Shown: positions 44,213 to 54,849, numbered from the stretch's first letter. The stretch is 64,000 nt of DNA from Aphelenchoides besseyi (GCA_024699855.1 JAMPIQ010000003.1:7316001-7380000), one strand, 5' to 3'. Numbers and translations: made by a program. Notes: generated by a model from the letters alone, not told the origin.

Positions 44213-46967
44213 TCATTTCTTGTTTGTCCACTTGATTGGCTGAACGAGCCCATTGGACAACCACTCGGCTTCAACTTCTGACACATTTTGCATGAGCTTT
44301 CGGTCGTTGAGTTGAACAAGCTCTTGGTATAAAACAAACTCCGGTTCTTCCTTGTAGAGCGTCGACGTTGGGTCAATGAACACAAACTCCTCCAGCAACT
44401 GAGTTTGATAGGCGCCTTTGGGAACCAGTTCGCTATTCGCGACTCGCTTGGCTATTTGGTCCGATTGACAGGAGACGAAGATTTGACTGAAACTCAACCG
44501 TTCAAGAGCTTTCTTTCTGACACTCACCGAATCTTTCCAATTTCTGCATCTGTCCATTTGATCATTTCCGTAGAGTTGCCGTTCTGTTCGCTCATCTTCT
44601 TCAGTCCAGCAGTTTCCATCAACTAACTGTAAAAGTTGTTTTCGCATCTTCCGAATCTCCTTCAAGGCCTCGTATCTCAGTCCAAACTTTGTCGCTTCCG
44701 AGCGATCACTCTGAATTATAACAAATAAAAACAAGAAAACACGACCAACTAACCACTTGATTCTTCTCGGCTTCATTCAATGCACAGAGCAGAACGTTCA
44801 AATCGCCCAGACGTTTGGACTGACCAAAAGTGTTCCACTTTCTTCTCTGCTTCAACAACATGGTCACCAGATTTTGTGTCTCCGCGTTGTCAGAACCCTC
44901 CAAACCAGCTACGTTGATCAGCGGCTCTCGAACTGACAGAGCGGAAACCAAAGTCGATACTAACGGAAGAACTCCATTCTGAATGGAAAGCACAAGAATC
45001 TTGGAGAAATGCGGAGCCAACGGGAATACAAGAAGCGTTTTGCCGAGTGACGTGATGGATGGAACATCCTGAAACACGTACAAATATCTCCATTCTACTA
45101 CTTACCTCTCCAGATTTTCGACTCAAAGCTCCCAACTTCTCCAGTCGTTCTTCTGCTTTGGCCACTTGATCGGCTTCTGGAGGTGTCGGAAATGGAAAAT
45201 TGGAAATCTTGCGAATGTTCATCGACTTCAAATGCAGAACCATTTGATCTACGGGCTTGTGTAGAATCTCCGGAGGTGGAAATTTGGCGAAATCTTCGTA
45301 GACAGCCGATGAAAACAATCGATAGGCATGTCCAGCAGCCACTCGACCAGCACGACCAGAACGTTGGTTGGCTGAGGCCTGCGAACACCAGTTGACGTTG
45401 AACTGTGAGACGCCAGTAATAGGATCGAAGTCTCGCCGTTTCTCTTTTCCACTGTCGACCACGTAGCGAACATTTGGAATGGTCAGCGATGTTTCTGCCA
45501 CGTTTGTTGCCACGACACACAATCTAAACAGAACTCGAATTACAACATTCAGTGGATTGGAATAACCTCTGACCCTCGGGCACGGGCTCAAATACTCGTC
45601 TCTGCAGAAATGAGGGCATCATCGAGTAGAGTGGAAGACAATACAACGGTTTCGATGTCTTCTCCATTTCCTCTTTCAATTCAAACTCATCGCTTTCGTC
45701 CTTTCCATCTTCTCCAACACAATCGGCCGCATCCAAATCGTCCAACTCCAAGAACATCCGCTCGTCTCTTTCCATTTCAATCATGTCCTTCAAGACGATC
45801 ATTCAAGAGCATTAGATTTGACTCACCACTTCTAATTGCTTCGTTCTCTTCTTGTCAAGCAGCGGGTACTTTCTGCTGAGTAGTTTGACCAATCGATGGA
45901 CTTCTTTCTGACCACTGACAAACACCAAAATGGCGCCGTCGGGCAATCGGTCGTGGATTTTGCAGACTTTATTGAAAGCTGCTTTCATGTAATCGTCGGG
46001 AGTACGACGCTCGAAATGAACTGTCACCGGGAACTGACGGGAATCGACGCTTAGCAGTTTTGGGAGTGTTGAAGGAAAGAGACTGAACACACGATTTTGT
46101 AGCACTTGGTAACTCCACTTACCGTTGCTGCATGAAATCGGTCAGACGCAAAGTCGCACTCATAATAACCAATTTCAACGGAACTCCAGACTTGGCTCGT
46201 TGGATACAAATACGAGATAGAAGACCAATCAACACATCCGAGTACATGGACCGCTCGTGTGCTTCGTCGATCAGAATAACAGAGAACTTACTCAGCTTCA
46301 CATCCGTTTGTAGCTCTTTCAACAGAACTCCATCGGTCATGAACAGAATCTTCGTTTTGTCCGTTCGATTCCCTTCAAATCGAATCTAACAAACAAAACA
46401 TCACTGAGTCTTTTACTTCAATTCTCTCACCTGATAAGAAGAACATTCAGGATCATTTAACTCATAGCCCACTCGTTCGCTCATACTCATGGCTGCCACT
46501 CGTCTGGGCTCCGTTACTCCAATCAAATGACCATGAAAAGTGTATCCGGCCTCGTACAGAAACTGTGGCAGTTGAGTTGTTTTTCCACTTCCCGTCTCAC
46601 CAGAAATGATGGTCACCTGAACACCAACTATTACTCTCCTACTTCAATTTCAACTAACCGTATTGTCGTTAATGGTCTCGACTATCGACTGGTCTTCTGC
46701 GTAGATTGGCAGTTGAGATCGTTGCTTCTCCACGGCTTCCAATCGACTGACTCCAATTTTCTCGCCTTTGATTTTGGACAACAGTTGATAGAACGATTGG
46801 TCGTTGGATATCTTTTCTTTTGGTTCCTGTTCGTTCGCAACATCCCAGCGCTCCGGAAAATCAACTCGATTTTGCTCTCGAATCGTTTCAATCGTAGGAA
46901 TCTGCGTCTCGATCTTCTCAATTCTTCATCACATTGTCTGTCAGATGCGAGTATTTTGAGCTAAAAA
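44213..46967 (-). CDS. DHX37/Kurz-like DEAH-box RNA helicase
   Basis: DHX37 (yeast Dhr1) unwinds U3 snoRNA from pre-18S rRNA during small-subunit assembly. Motifs in order: the entry segment [20 protein letters not shown]; Walker [43 protein letters not shown]; the DEAH box [64 protein letters not shown]; and [18 protein letters not shown]. The helicase-associated domain follows, then [20 protein letters not shown], with the stop at 44213-44215. The C-terminus stops about 150 residues before the human end. The 5' end is uncertain: the basic N-terminus may lie in 47030-47370. Confidence 0.9.
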
Positions 46968-47030
46968 ATGAAATAAACCGTTTTTCTTTGTCAATAAGAT
47001 TCTGTTGTACAAACTGAAAGATTATCTCGG

Positions 47031-47370
47031 TCAGTTTAATCTCCGAATTGTTGACTTTGCGTCTATATAGTGGATTCTGTGTGATATGTAGACTTTGTCC
47101 CGTCTATCCAAAGTTTTCTTCGGTAATCGAGTTTGTGACCAATTCCAAAAGCAAAGGATGCAGTCGAAGCACAAAGTACGTGGAATAGGCAGAGAAGCAT
47201 CGATCTCTAAGGTCAAAAGGGTCTTTTGGCTCGCAGTAATCCCACCGGAAGAAACAGTTGACTGGGCGTCGCCTACCTCCCGTTTGTCCACTCGACACAA
47301 CCAAAAGCGTTGTTTTTGGGTTCAATCGCTTTGTGAGCAACAGTCGATCCGCGAAGTTGCTGAGTTTCAT
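47031..47370 (-). other. Possible 5' exons of DHX37
   Basis: Overlapping minus-strand frames: MKLSNFADRLLLTKRLNPKT (47370, 88 residues) and, in another register, LEIDASLPIP...LPKKTLDRRD. DHX37 N-termini carry a 'DASN.LVLP..KK' block followed by Lys-rich sequence, so the second could be part of it. No continuous model found. Confidence 0.3.
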
Positions 47371-47399
47371 TTTATCCGTTTATTCCTTTGATTTACGAC

Positions 47400-47478
47400 T
47401 GAATTTGCAAAGGAAGACAATAAATGAGTCTATTTGCGGGGTTTTCGCTTCGATTTCCAGCGATTTTTTCCGTGTTTT
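47400..47478 (-). pseudogene. LINE 3' end, outer side of the retrotransposon insertion
   Basis: Minus-strand sequence KHGKNRWKSKRKPRK fits the end of the LINE polymerase ORF that resumes at 52302 beyond the LTR element. The target duplication GTTTT (47474-47478) marks the break. Confidence 0.35.
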
Positions 47479-47657
47479 TGTTCTGTTCTTCGATAACAGA
47501 CGGGTTTATTAGACACTAAATAGATAACAACAAACACCAACGGGTCATCGGGGAGCGGGGGAGGCGGAGGTAAACCGCGGAATGCCAAGGCGATTGCGTA
47601 GGGAGCGAGCGGCAGTTGACAACCAATTTCAAGGGCTTAACCGCTAGGATCAGGACA
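47479..47657 (-). repeat. 3' LTR of the Gypsy element
   Basis: 179 bp, matching 52123-52301 except for two substitutions (AACAAACACC/AACGAACACC and GCGATTGCG/GCGATCGCG). Confidence 0.95.
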
Positions 47658-47668
47658 ATCCTCCCTTA
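47658..47668 (-). promoter_or_regulatory. Polypurine tract
   Basis: On the minus strand the bases just before the 3' LTR read AAGGGAGGATT, the expected position of the plus-strand primer. Confidence 0.6.
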
Positions 47669-47817
47669 CTGACAAGAAGGAGGTGGAGGGGAAAGTGGAG
47701 AGCAAAATAATAAACGGAAAATGGACAAATTCACAGTTGACAAGTTCAGTAACAACAACAAGATGAGGAGGGATAGGACAGTCGAACGGGTTTGCTTCGG
47801 TGAGTGTTCCAGTCGCA

Positions 47818-50088
47818 TCACAATGCTTGGAGTTGGGAGTCTGGCTGAAGACGTTGGGTGGTCGTTGGCTGACTGTCCGAGTCGTGTTGTCGTTTGAAGA
47901 GTTGGTTGAAATGTCGAGTGATTTGGCCCGCGGCTGTTTCCACGATTGCTAGACGTTCGCCTTTGAAGTCGACGATAGTTCCCGGCACTTTTCGGTTCGG
48001 TTTAACGAGTACGTAAATCGGTTCGTTGAGATGGAACTTGCGGTTTTGAGTGCCGTGGTGACGGTTGAACTTCTGTTGAGTTTTTTTGCGATTGAGAGAA
48101 TCTTCGGCACCGTCTCGGTTGCTTCGATTTGGAGGCTTGAGTTGAAACAGTTGAGTGCGAATCTGTCGATTGAAGAATGCACTTGCGGGATTAGAGTTGT
48201 TCGGAACAGAATCAGAAGGTAGACTGTTGATTTGACTTGTGATCTTGTCGAGTGATGCCAGACCCCGTCCCTCTTTTGCGATTGCAGACTTGACCAGTGC
48301 CACAGCACGTTCCGCTCGTCCGTTTGACATCGGGAAGTAAGGGGGAGACTTGAGGTGAACAACACTAAAATTGAAACAAAAGTTAGCAAACGATTCTGAC
48401 GTGAATTGTGTTCCGTTATCCGTGACAAGCGTCTCTGGTGGACCAAATTGAAGGAAAATTTGTCGCAGAGCATCGATGGTTCGCTCGGAGGTGGTCTGTT
48501 TCATTTTGTGCGTCCAAATGAAATTGGTGTGTGAGTCGACAACGATGAGAATGTGATGACCGTGAAGTGGACCTGCGAAGTCGGCGTGAAGACGTTGCAT
48601 CGGTTCAGTCGTTGTTGGCCATTGCTGTAGAGTAGCTTTTCTCGGGTTGACGGCTGTTTCTGCACATGATTGGCAATGACGAACCAATTTGTCTATCTCG
48701 TAATCCATTCCGGGCCAATAGACGTGTTCTCGGGCTAGTCGTTTGGAGCGTTGGATGCCAGGGTGACCAGTGTGAATGATGTTGAGAACTTGTTGACGAA
48801 GTTTGAGTGGGATGACGACGCGGTCTTTCCATAGGAGGCTTCCATTGGCTTCGTAGAGTTCGTTTCGTTTGCCGTAAAATGTACCGACGAGTGGATCGTG
48901 TTTGTCGGTATCGGACCATTGTGTTCGGATTCGTTGAAGAACGGCGGAGAGAGACGGGTCGCTGTAAGTAGCTGATTTAATAATTGGGAGCGTTACCTTT
49001 GGTTCCAATTTGGTAGTCGTCTCGTTGATCAATAGTTCGATGTCATGGTCGACGGTTTGCAACTGATTGATAACTTCCTCCATTTCGTTGTCCGTTCCTT
49101 GTTTGCGCTCTTGTATGAGACGGGATAGTGCGTCGGCGAATCCGAAGTCTTCCGTTCTGACGTGTTGGATTTTGAAGTCGTAGGACAAGAGTCGAAGTGC
49201 CCATCGAGCGAGTCGAGCCGTTGTTCGTCCATCGAGACCTTTTGTTTGTTCTGTTCTGAAGAGAGCCAGCAGCGGTCGATGGTCAGTTAACAACGTGAAG
49301 TGCCGTCCATAGATGAAACGGTGAAATCGTTCGACGGCGGTCACAATTGCCAGCGCTTCTTTTTCAATTTGCGAGTAACGTCGTTGGGTCTCTGAAAAAG
49401 ATTTTGAAATGTGAAAAACCGCTTTAACTGATCCATCTGTGTATCGTTGTTGGAGTACTGCGCCCATTCCCTGCGGTGATGCATCGGCTGCAACGATTAG
49501 TTCTTGTCGTGGATCGTAGTGAGCTAAAGCGAGCGGGCTGAGAAGCATTGATTTGATTCGTTGGAACGCGCTCTCTTGGTCGGTTGTCCACTTGAATTCG
49601 ACATTTTTGCCGATGAGTTTCTCCAGCGGTTGTTTGAGTACGTGGAGTTGATGCACGAACTTGCAGTAGTAGTTGACAAGGCCCAAGAGTGTTCGAACTT
49701 CGGGGACGGTTTGCGGTTTTCGGAGATGTTCGATTGCTCGGAGTTTCTCTGGATCCGGTCGAATTCCGTTTTTGTCGATGATCGACCCTAAATATTTCAC
49801 TTCTTTTTGGTTGAACTTACACTTGTGCAATTGGATTTTGAAGCCCCAATCTTGAATGCGAGTAAGAGCGCTGTGAAGTCGGTCGTCGTGTTCTTTCTGG
49901 TTGCTGCCAACGATGAGAATGTCGTCGAGGTATCCGATGACGCCGCTTAGTCCATTAAGCATTTGATCAACGGTTCGCTGGAAAATTGCCGGTGCTGTTT
50001 TGAGTCCGAAATTCATTCGCTCATATTGGTACAATCCGCGATGAGTGGTGATTGTGGTGCACGGTTTTGACTCGTCTGACAACGTGAG
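47818..50088 (-). CDS. Gypsy pol, 3' part: RT C-half, RNase H, integrase
   Basis: Continuation of the gag-pol frame after the TAA at 50089-50091, open for about 755 residues. Reverse transcriptase has the YLDD active site (GYLDDILIVG). RNase H has VAADASPQGMGAVLQ. The integrase has its zinc-binding H-H-C-C region (HTGHPGIQRSKRLA...CQSC) and a catalytic core with Asp in HADFAGPLHGHHILIV, Asp in LVTDNGTQFTSESF and Glu in NGRAERAVALV. Its end overlaps no host gene. There is no start codon of its own, so it needs readthrough of the stop. Confidence 0.92.
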   Translation of the reverse strand, partial: LTLSDESKPCTTITTHRGLYQYERMNFGLKTAPAIFQRTVDQMLNGLSGVIGYLDDILIVGSNQKEHDDRLHSALTRIQDWGFKIQLHKCKFNQKEVKYLGSIIDKNGIRPDPEKLRAIEHLRKPQTVPEVRTLLGLVNYYCKFVHQLHVLKQPLEKLIGKNVEFKWTTDQESAFQRIKSMLLSPLALAHYDPRQELIVAADASPQGMGAVLQQRYTDGSVKAVFHISKSFSETQRRYSQIEKEALAIVTAVERFHRFIYGRHFTLLTDHRPLLALFRTEQTKGLDGRTTARLARWALRLLSYDFKIQHVRTEDFGFADALSRLIQERKQGTDNEMEEVINQLQTVDHDIELLINETTTKLEPKVTLPIIKSATYSDPSLSAVLQRIRTQWSDTDKHDPLVGTFYGKRNELYEANGSLLWKDRVVIPLKLRQQVLNIIHTGHPGIQRSKRLAREHVYWPGMDYEIDKLVRHCQSCAETAVNPRKATLQQWPTTTEPMQRLHADFAGPLHGHHILIVVDSHTNFIWTHKMKQTTSERTIDALRQIFLQFGPPETLVTDNGTQFTSESFANFCFNFSVVHLKSPPYFPMSNGRAERAVALVKSAIAKEGRGLASLDKITSQINSLPSDSVPNNSNPASAFFNRQIRTQLFQLKPPNRSNRDGAEDSLNRKKTQQKFNRHHGTQNRKFHLNEPIYVLVKPNRKVPGTIVDFKGERLAIVETAAGQITRHFNQLFKRQHDSDSQPTTTQRLQPDSQLQAL

Positions 50089-52122
50089 TTAAAGATATGC
50101 ATCGCGCAAATCCAATTGGCTGAAAATAGAATTACCAGCGAGCTTACCAAAAATATCCTCGATGTTGGGCAAAGGATACGCGTCTTCTTGAAGTGCGGTA
50201 TTGAGTCCTGTGGAGTAGTCGGCGCATATCCGAATTTTTCCATGCGGTTTCTTTGCAACCACGATTGGTGTGGCCCATTTTGATGTGTCCACTTTGGAAA
50301 TGATTCCAGCAGCTTCTAGACGATCCAATTCCTGATTGACGAGCGGTTCAACTGAGAACGGGAGTGGTCGTCGTGGCAAATGTGTCGGTTTTGCCTTTGG
50401 GTCCACGTGAAGTTGAGCTGCGATTCGGTTGCATTCTCCTAGAGTGTCCTCGAACACTTCGGAGAATTGACGTCGGAGTTCGTCGTGATACTCGTTTGAC
50501 TTCTGGATCTGGTTGATTCCCATGGCGTAGGTAACCATTGCGAATTGATCCATTGCCTTGGAAGACAGTAGTGCACAGTTCTGGCGGTTGAGAACGTAGA
50601 TTTGCAATTCGATTTCTTTGTCGTTCCATTTGGCAGTTGTGGTGAAGGTGCCAAAGATCTTGAGTGGCTTCTGGTCGACTCCAACAGCTGATATTTGTGG
50701 GGTTGAGAGTTCCGGTTGACCAAGAAGTTGCCATTCGTCGATTCCAATGACGTTGGCGTCGGCTGCTGTGTCCAATTGGAATTTGACTTGTTGTTCGTTG
50801 AGTACGATGACGGCGGTTCGTCGGTGAACATTCAAGTTGTTGATGCTGATGACTTGAATTTGTTTTCCAGCCTTTCGGCAGACTGCAACCAGATGGCCTT
50901 TGATGCCGCATCCGCGACATATCGCTTCTTTGAACGGGCATTCGGAACGTTGATGTTTGACTGCCCCGCAGCCTTGACATTTGGGTTTGGATTGCTCAGT
51001 CGAATCGGTTGCCGGTTTGTTGCTGTTTCCCTGTTGAGCAGTTGTCGAGTTGTTTGGACGTGTTTTCTTCGGTTTGACCTTCCGTTTGTAGAGTTCATTC
51101 GCTGTTGAAGGATTTCGCTCGACTTTCTTGATCGACAGTATTCCCTCTGTTTGTTGTTGAGCCATTTGACGGTTTGCCATTCGGTTCAGTTGATCTCGAC
51201 ATTTGATGACTAGACGTTCCAACGTTGGAGTTGTCGTAGCGTCGAGTTCTTTGAGTGCAATTTCCTGGAGTGACGCGTCTTCTGGACGGTTGAGAGCGAG
51301 TGCGAAGAGAAGGCATTTGACATCGTCGTCTTTCATTGCGGACCATTTGCACAGGACAAATTTAGAGTTGATCCGTTCGCCCAGAGTTTCGACGGACTCG
51401 CCATCTTCATGTCGAATTGACAGAACCTGAAGACGTCGCTGAAATGTAGTAACAATGTCATTGAAATGGTCACTTAGCTGTTTGATCAAGTCGTCGAAGT
51501 CCATCGCTTCTGGTTTCGTCGGGAGTGACCAGTCGCTGAAGCGGTTGTACTCTTCCGTGCCGAGCGAGTTCAGAATGATCGATCTGTGTTCGTCGGTTGA
51601 CAATTTCGGGTCTTTGATGATCGTTTTGTATCGGTCGAACCATTTACCAAACGTTTTGTCGTTGTTCGGGTCGTAAGAGAATTTGTCAACGATTCTTTGA
51701 ATAGACTCCATGATTTGGATTGGAGATTGGACAATTTGCGTTGGCGTTCCCGTTGTGGGAATCGACATCGGTGCTGAACTTGCGGTTCGTTGTTCGTGCC
51801 ACTTCAGGGCTAATTGAATTTCATCCACTGTTTCTTCTGCTTCGATTTGGATCGTTTGAAAATCGGTTGTCTTCAAGTAATCCATCAACGCTTCCTCATC
51901 TCCATTTGCAATCCATAGATCGTTGTATTGCTTGATGATTTGACTTTTTCGAGACAATTTGACGGACATTTGTGTAGCTTCTTGGACATCGCTTTCGGTG
52001 GCATTTTTGCTCTGAAATTTTGGGTTTAGAGTTTTCCAACCTGTCCGGAAGTCCGTGATCGCCTTTGTGGCTTTCGTAAGTTGAGTTTTCCACGTAGATT
52101 CGAGTTTTTCTGACTGCGCCAT
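50089..52122 (-). CDS. Gypsy gag-protease-RT N-half
   Basis: 678 codons. The gag part is MAQSEKLESTWKTQL onward with a helical capsid-like region (NNDKTFGKWFDRYKTI). Two zinc knuckles follow, CQGCGAVKHQRSEC and CRGCGIKGHLVAVC. The aspartic protease shows FQLDTAADANVIG, with Asp-Thr-Ala where Asp-Ser/Thr-Gly is common. The RT fingers show KWATPIVVAKKPHGKIRICA. The frame ends at a TAA (50089-50091) within the conserved RT palm segment DLRDAYL. Its ATG is the first codon after the 5' LTR and overlaps the primer-binding site. Confidence 0.92.
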   Translation of the reverse strand: MAQSEKLESTWKTQLTKATKAITDFRTGWKTLNPKFQSKNATESDVQEATQMSVKLSRKSQIIKQYNDLWIANGDEEALMDYLKTTDFQTIQIEAEETVDEIQLALKWHEQRTASSAPMSIPTTGTPTQIVQSPIQIMESIQRIVDKFSYDPNNDKTFGKWFDRYKTIIKDPKLSTDEHRSIILNSLGTEEYNRFSDWSLPTKPEAMDFDDLIKQLSDHFNDIVTTFQRRLQVLSIRHEDGESVETLGERINSKFVLCKWSAMKDDDVKCLLFALALNRPEDASLQEIALKELDATTTPTLERLVIKCRDQLNRMANRQMAQQQTEGILSIKKVERNPSTANELYKRKVKPKKTRPNNSTTAQQGNSNKPATDSTEQSKPKCQGCGAVKHQRSECPFKEAICRGCGIKGHLVAVCRKAGKQIQVISINNLNVHRRTAVIVLNEQQVKFQLDTAADANVIGIDEWQLLGQPELSTPQISAVGVDQKPLKIFGTFTTTAKWNDKEIELQIYVLNRQNCALLSSKAMDQFAMVTYAMGINQIQKSNEYHDELRRQFSEVFEDTLGECNRIAAQLHVDPKAKPTHLPRRPLPFSVEPLVNQELDRLEAAGIISKVDTSKWATPIVVAKKPHGKIRICADYSTGLNTALQEDAYPLPNIEDIFGKLAGNSIFSQLDLRDAYL
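52104..52121 (-). promoter_or_regulatory. Primer-binding site overlapping the gag start codon
   Basis: On the minus strand, TGGCGCAGTC begins one base inside the LTR junction and matches the complement of a tRNA-Ser 3' end (GACTGCG-CCA). It shares its first bases with the gag ATG, so no untranslated leader separates the LTR from gag. Confidence 0.6.
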
Positions 52123-52301
52123 TGTTCTGTTCTTCGATAACAGACGGGTTTATTAGACACTAAATAGATAACAACGAACACCAACGGGTCATCGGGGAGC
52201 GGGGGAGGCGGAGGTAAACCGCGGAATGCCAAGGCGATCGCGTAGGGAGCGAGCGGCAGTTGACAACCAATTTCAAGGGCTTAACCGCTAGGATCAGGAC
52301 A
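52123..52301 (-). repeat. 5' LTR of the Gypsy element
   Basis: 179-bp partner of 47479-47657; TG...CA ends; followed on the outside by GTTTT. Confidence 0.95.
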
Positions 52302-52306
52302 GTTTT

Positions 52307-53310
52307 TGAAAGTCGTTTTCGTATCGTCTTGCCATATGCCCAAGCGCCAAGTCGTTTCGACGCGGGAATTCAGTTAAGCAATCGGAGATCCCATCGGTCT
52401 TCATTTTGTCGATTCATCATCTTTTCCGTGTCTCCACTTTCGTCTTCTAGTGGCGATCACAACATCATTAAGATCGCTTTGTTGCCGGATCCATTCTCGT
52501 GACTTGTGATCTGGCGATTTTGGCCAGTGAACTTAATGTTGAGTATTTTTTGTTCCATTTTTTTGACATCTTCCGAGTTTGACTCGCACCTCTTTGTTGA
52601 GAACCCAACTTTCTGAGCCATAAAGTAGAGACAGAAGGACGACCATGTTGAAGCATCTTCGATTGTGTTTCATTGGCACTTGTCGGTTGTTCAGGAACTC
52701 GCGGGCTTTGTTGAAAGCAGCCCAACCTGCACCAGTTCGTCTTCCGATTTCTCGACCGTAATTTCTTGGAAGTGTGAGAAGTTGATCTAAGTAGAAGAAC
52801 TTGTTGATTGCCTCTACTTTCGTCTCGTTGATTTTGATTTGCGCGTTGGAGTTTGCATCTCGATCATTTGCTGTGTACATAGGTTTCGTCTTCTTTTTAT
52901 TGACTTCCTGACCAACTTTCACACGTTCATTTGTGAGCTGATCTGGTGCTTCTTAGAAGAGTTGATTGTTGACGAGACAACGTCGTTCGCATAGACCAAA
53001 TATTGTAATCGATGAGCGTCAATGTTGATTCCACAGTTTCGCCATTTGATTTTGTTAATTGTCATATGCAATGTAAGGATAAAAAGCAATGGCGAAAGGC
53101 TGTCGTCTTGTCTAACTCTCCGTTGTGTGTTGAAGGGTGCCGATGAGTTACCAATCATCATTAAGGAAGTTTCAATTGCGTGCAGGTGTTGAATCATACG
53201 AATTGTTAGTCCATCAACTTCGAATTGCTCCAGCGCTTTCCAAAATCTCGTGTGACTGATCGTGTCAAAGGCTTTTGTTAAGTTTATATCTCATCGTTTT
53301 CTGTCAACTT
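52307..53310 (-). pseudogene. Non-LTR (LINE) reverse transcriptase remnant
   Basis: From right to left on the minus strand: INLTKAFDTISHTRFWKALE (RT motif A), then NTQRRVRQDDSLSPLLFILT (the RQGDPLSP block). Motif C appears as LVYANDVV, where YADD is expected, so one catalytic Asp is lost. Further on come RNYGREIGRRTGAGWAAFNK and VVLLSLLYGSESWVLNKEV, the C-terminal 'LLYGSETW' region of RTE/jockey-like elements, then a frame-broken tail (GIWQDDTK). The Gypsy element has inserted near its 3' end; the last bases lie at 47400-47478. Confidence 0.8.
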
Positions 53311-53535
53311 CTTTGCGCTCAGTTCGGGTTCAAGTTTTGTGAATAAGTATCAACTATTATAGATATTTTCCAACAATGACACAAGATCGTGGTTCGGTCA
53401 AAAATAACGCTCTCTTACGATCGGAACGTAGTTTGGTTAGCAAACTACATAGCAACGAGTTCCTTGCACGATGCGATACATATGGTGTTGATGGCCGTTT
53501 TCAAATCTTCCACATATAGAATCGAAACAAATGTG
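53311..53535. other. Upstream region or extra 5' exon of the orphan gene
   Basis: ATG at 53376 opens a 28-codon frame (MTQDRGSVKNNALLRSERSL) that cannot be spliced in phase to the next exon with certainty. Confidence 0.3.
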
Positions 53536-54568
53536 ATGGTAGACACGTTCAATGGAACCATGAAGTAATTTAAAATTTCTAATGTTTTGATCATTTAATA
53601 TTTAGTGAAATTTGTATTGACACATCTGCCATCGAAAATCCAATTAAGCGGCATTATTTGGGTTTGGAAATAATGTGTTTTATGGATGGTTCAACAGTCT
53701 GTGGACTCGGATTTTGCGAAACTGTCAACCAAAGATTATGGTTCAACGGCAACTTTGACATCAATTTTGTTTTGCGCATCGACACGATCAAATTCTTAGG
53801 AGGGATAAATTACATTCTCAACACAGAAGTCCAACCAGCGACATTGAATGCTTATTTGAGCAACCGGTTTTACTCCTACACCGCCGACTTAAATAATGGA
53901 AATTTGTCCGATGTGAAAGTTACCAACATGGCGTACCACATTTGGTCGCCCGTAGTTAGCGATGGAAAGCTATTTGGGTTTCCGGTTGAAGAAACACGCA
54001 TCAACACAAAGATGCTGTACGAGATTTCGTTGATTGACGGATCGAAAACTGAACACAAAGTCAAGGAGGACATCATTGTGGAAGTTCGAAATCGTTTCGT
54101 AATTTTCGCATCTGTTACTCAGTTATATTCTGTTTACAGATTCCTGCTTTGTGGACTAAAAACAAACTCCTGGTAAGAGTGTATGATCAAAACAACGATG
54201 TTTCGAGTATTTTGAAGTTCGACATTTCACAGATGAAATGGGAGAAAACAACAATTCAAGTCGAAGGGCGAATAGAGTCAATGACTCTAACCGATGGTTT
54301 GCTTATCGTTCATGCGTACAGTTCGAAAGACAAATTGGACTCATCTATAGATGTTCATAGGGACAAGGAATCCAACCAATTTATCTACCGTTTTCAATAT
54401 GAGTAAGTTGATTAGAAGCTTCGAATATCAAAGTGTTGTTTTAGAGCAATAGACTCGTTGGCCAATTTGACTTGGTTGTCAATGCAACGCTATTCGGCCC
54501 GGAATCCGAGTTTCCGTGAATTTTTCCTCTCTAAAGTCCCAAAAAACCTCAGACTTCGTCCATTGTAA
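53536..54568 (+). CDS. Orphan protein, possibly beta-propeller
   Basis: Four exons joined in frame: MVDTFNGTMN to EICIDTSAIENPIKRHYLGL, on through MDGSTVCGLGFCETVNQRLW and the rest to DIIVE, then IPALWTKNKLLVRVYDQNND, and last AIDSLANLTWLSMQRYSARN ending NLRLRPL with TAA at 54566-54568. About 310 residues, soluble, rich in short beta-like stretches of the kind seen in Kelch or WD propellers (MAYHIWSPVVSDGKLFGF; LKFDISQMKWEKTTIQVEGR). No family recognised. The true start may lie further upstream. Confidence 0.6.
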
Positions 54569-54849
54569 AACAGCAGAAATCATGACTGATCTTGCTTGCC
54601 TGGTAATTTGAAATAGTCGTTTTCCTGAAAAATGTTTGATCAAAAGTAACAAATATTGTAATCAATTCTTTTAACAGTTACATTGTACAAAAGTTGTTGA
54701 TTTTTTGAGTTGGTTTAATAAACTAATCGATAAGTTGCTTTAAGACTGAAATGTTAAAATAGCAGTGGTTTTTCTTGACAACCTTCCAAGTAACACACTT
54801 TCTATCATTGGGCACTGACGAACTCATTCTTGTTCATACGAAGTAGTAA
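54569..54849. other. Intergenic
   Basis: AT-rich; AATAAACT near 54717. Nothing else. Confidence 0.4.

Larger units (their letters stand above)
47479..52301 (-). mobile_element. Ty3/Gypsy LTR retrotransposon
   Basis: 4823-bp element on the minus strand with identical-length 179-bp LTRs (47479-47657 and 52123-52301), TG...CA ends, and a 5-bp target duplication GTTTT (47474-47478 and 52302-52306). Domain order is gag, zinc knuckles, protease, reverse transcriptase, RNase H, integrase, which is the Gypsy order. Gag and pol are one frame without a frameshift, interrupted by a single TAA in reverse transcriptase. The LTRs differ at only about two positions, so insertion was recent. It sits inside a decayed LINE. 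Confidence 0.95.

Noticed and set aside
47560..47660. GC-rich block near 47540-47600 as a separate gene feature
   Set aside because: It is part of the LTR, as shown by its copy at 52185-52245.
50439..51108. Several 80-210-residue frames overlapping gag-pol in other registers
   Set aside because: Shadows of the long gag-pol frame; codon bias and domains are only in the main frame.
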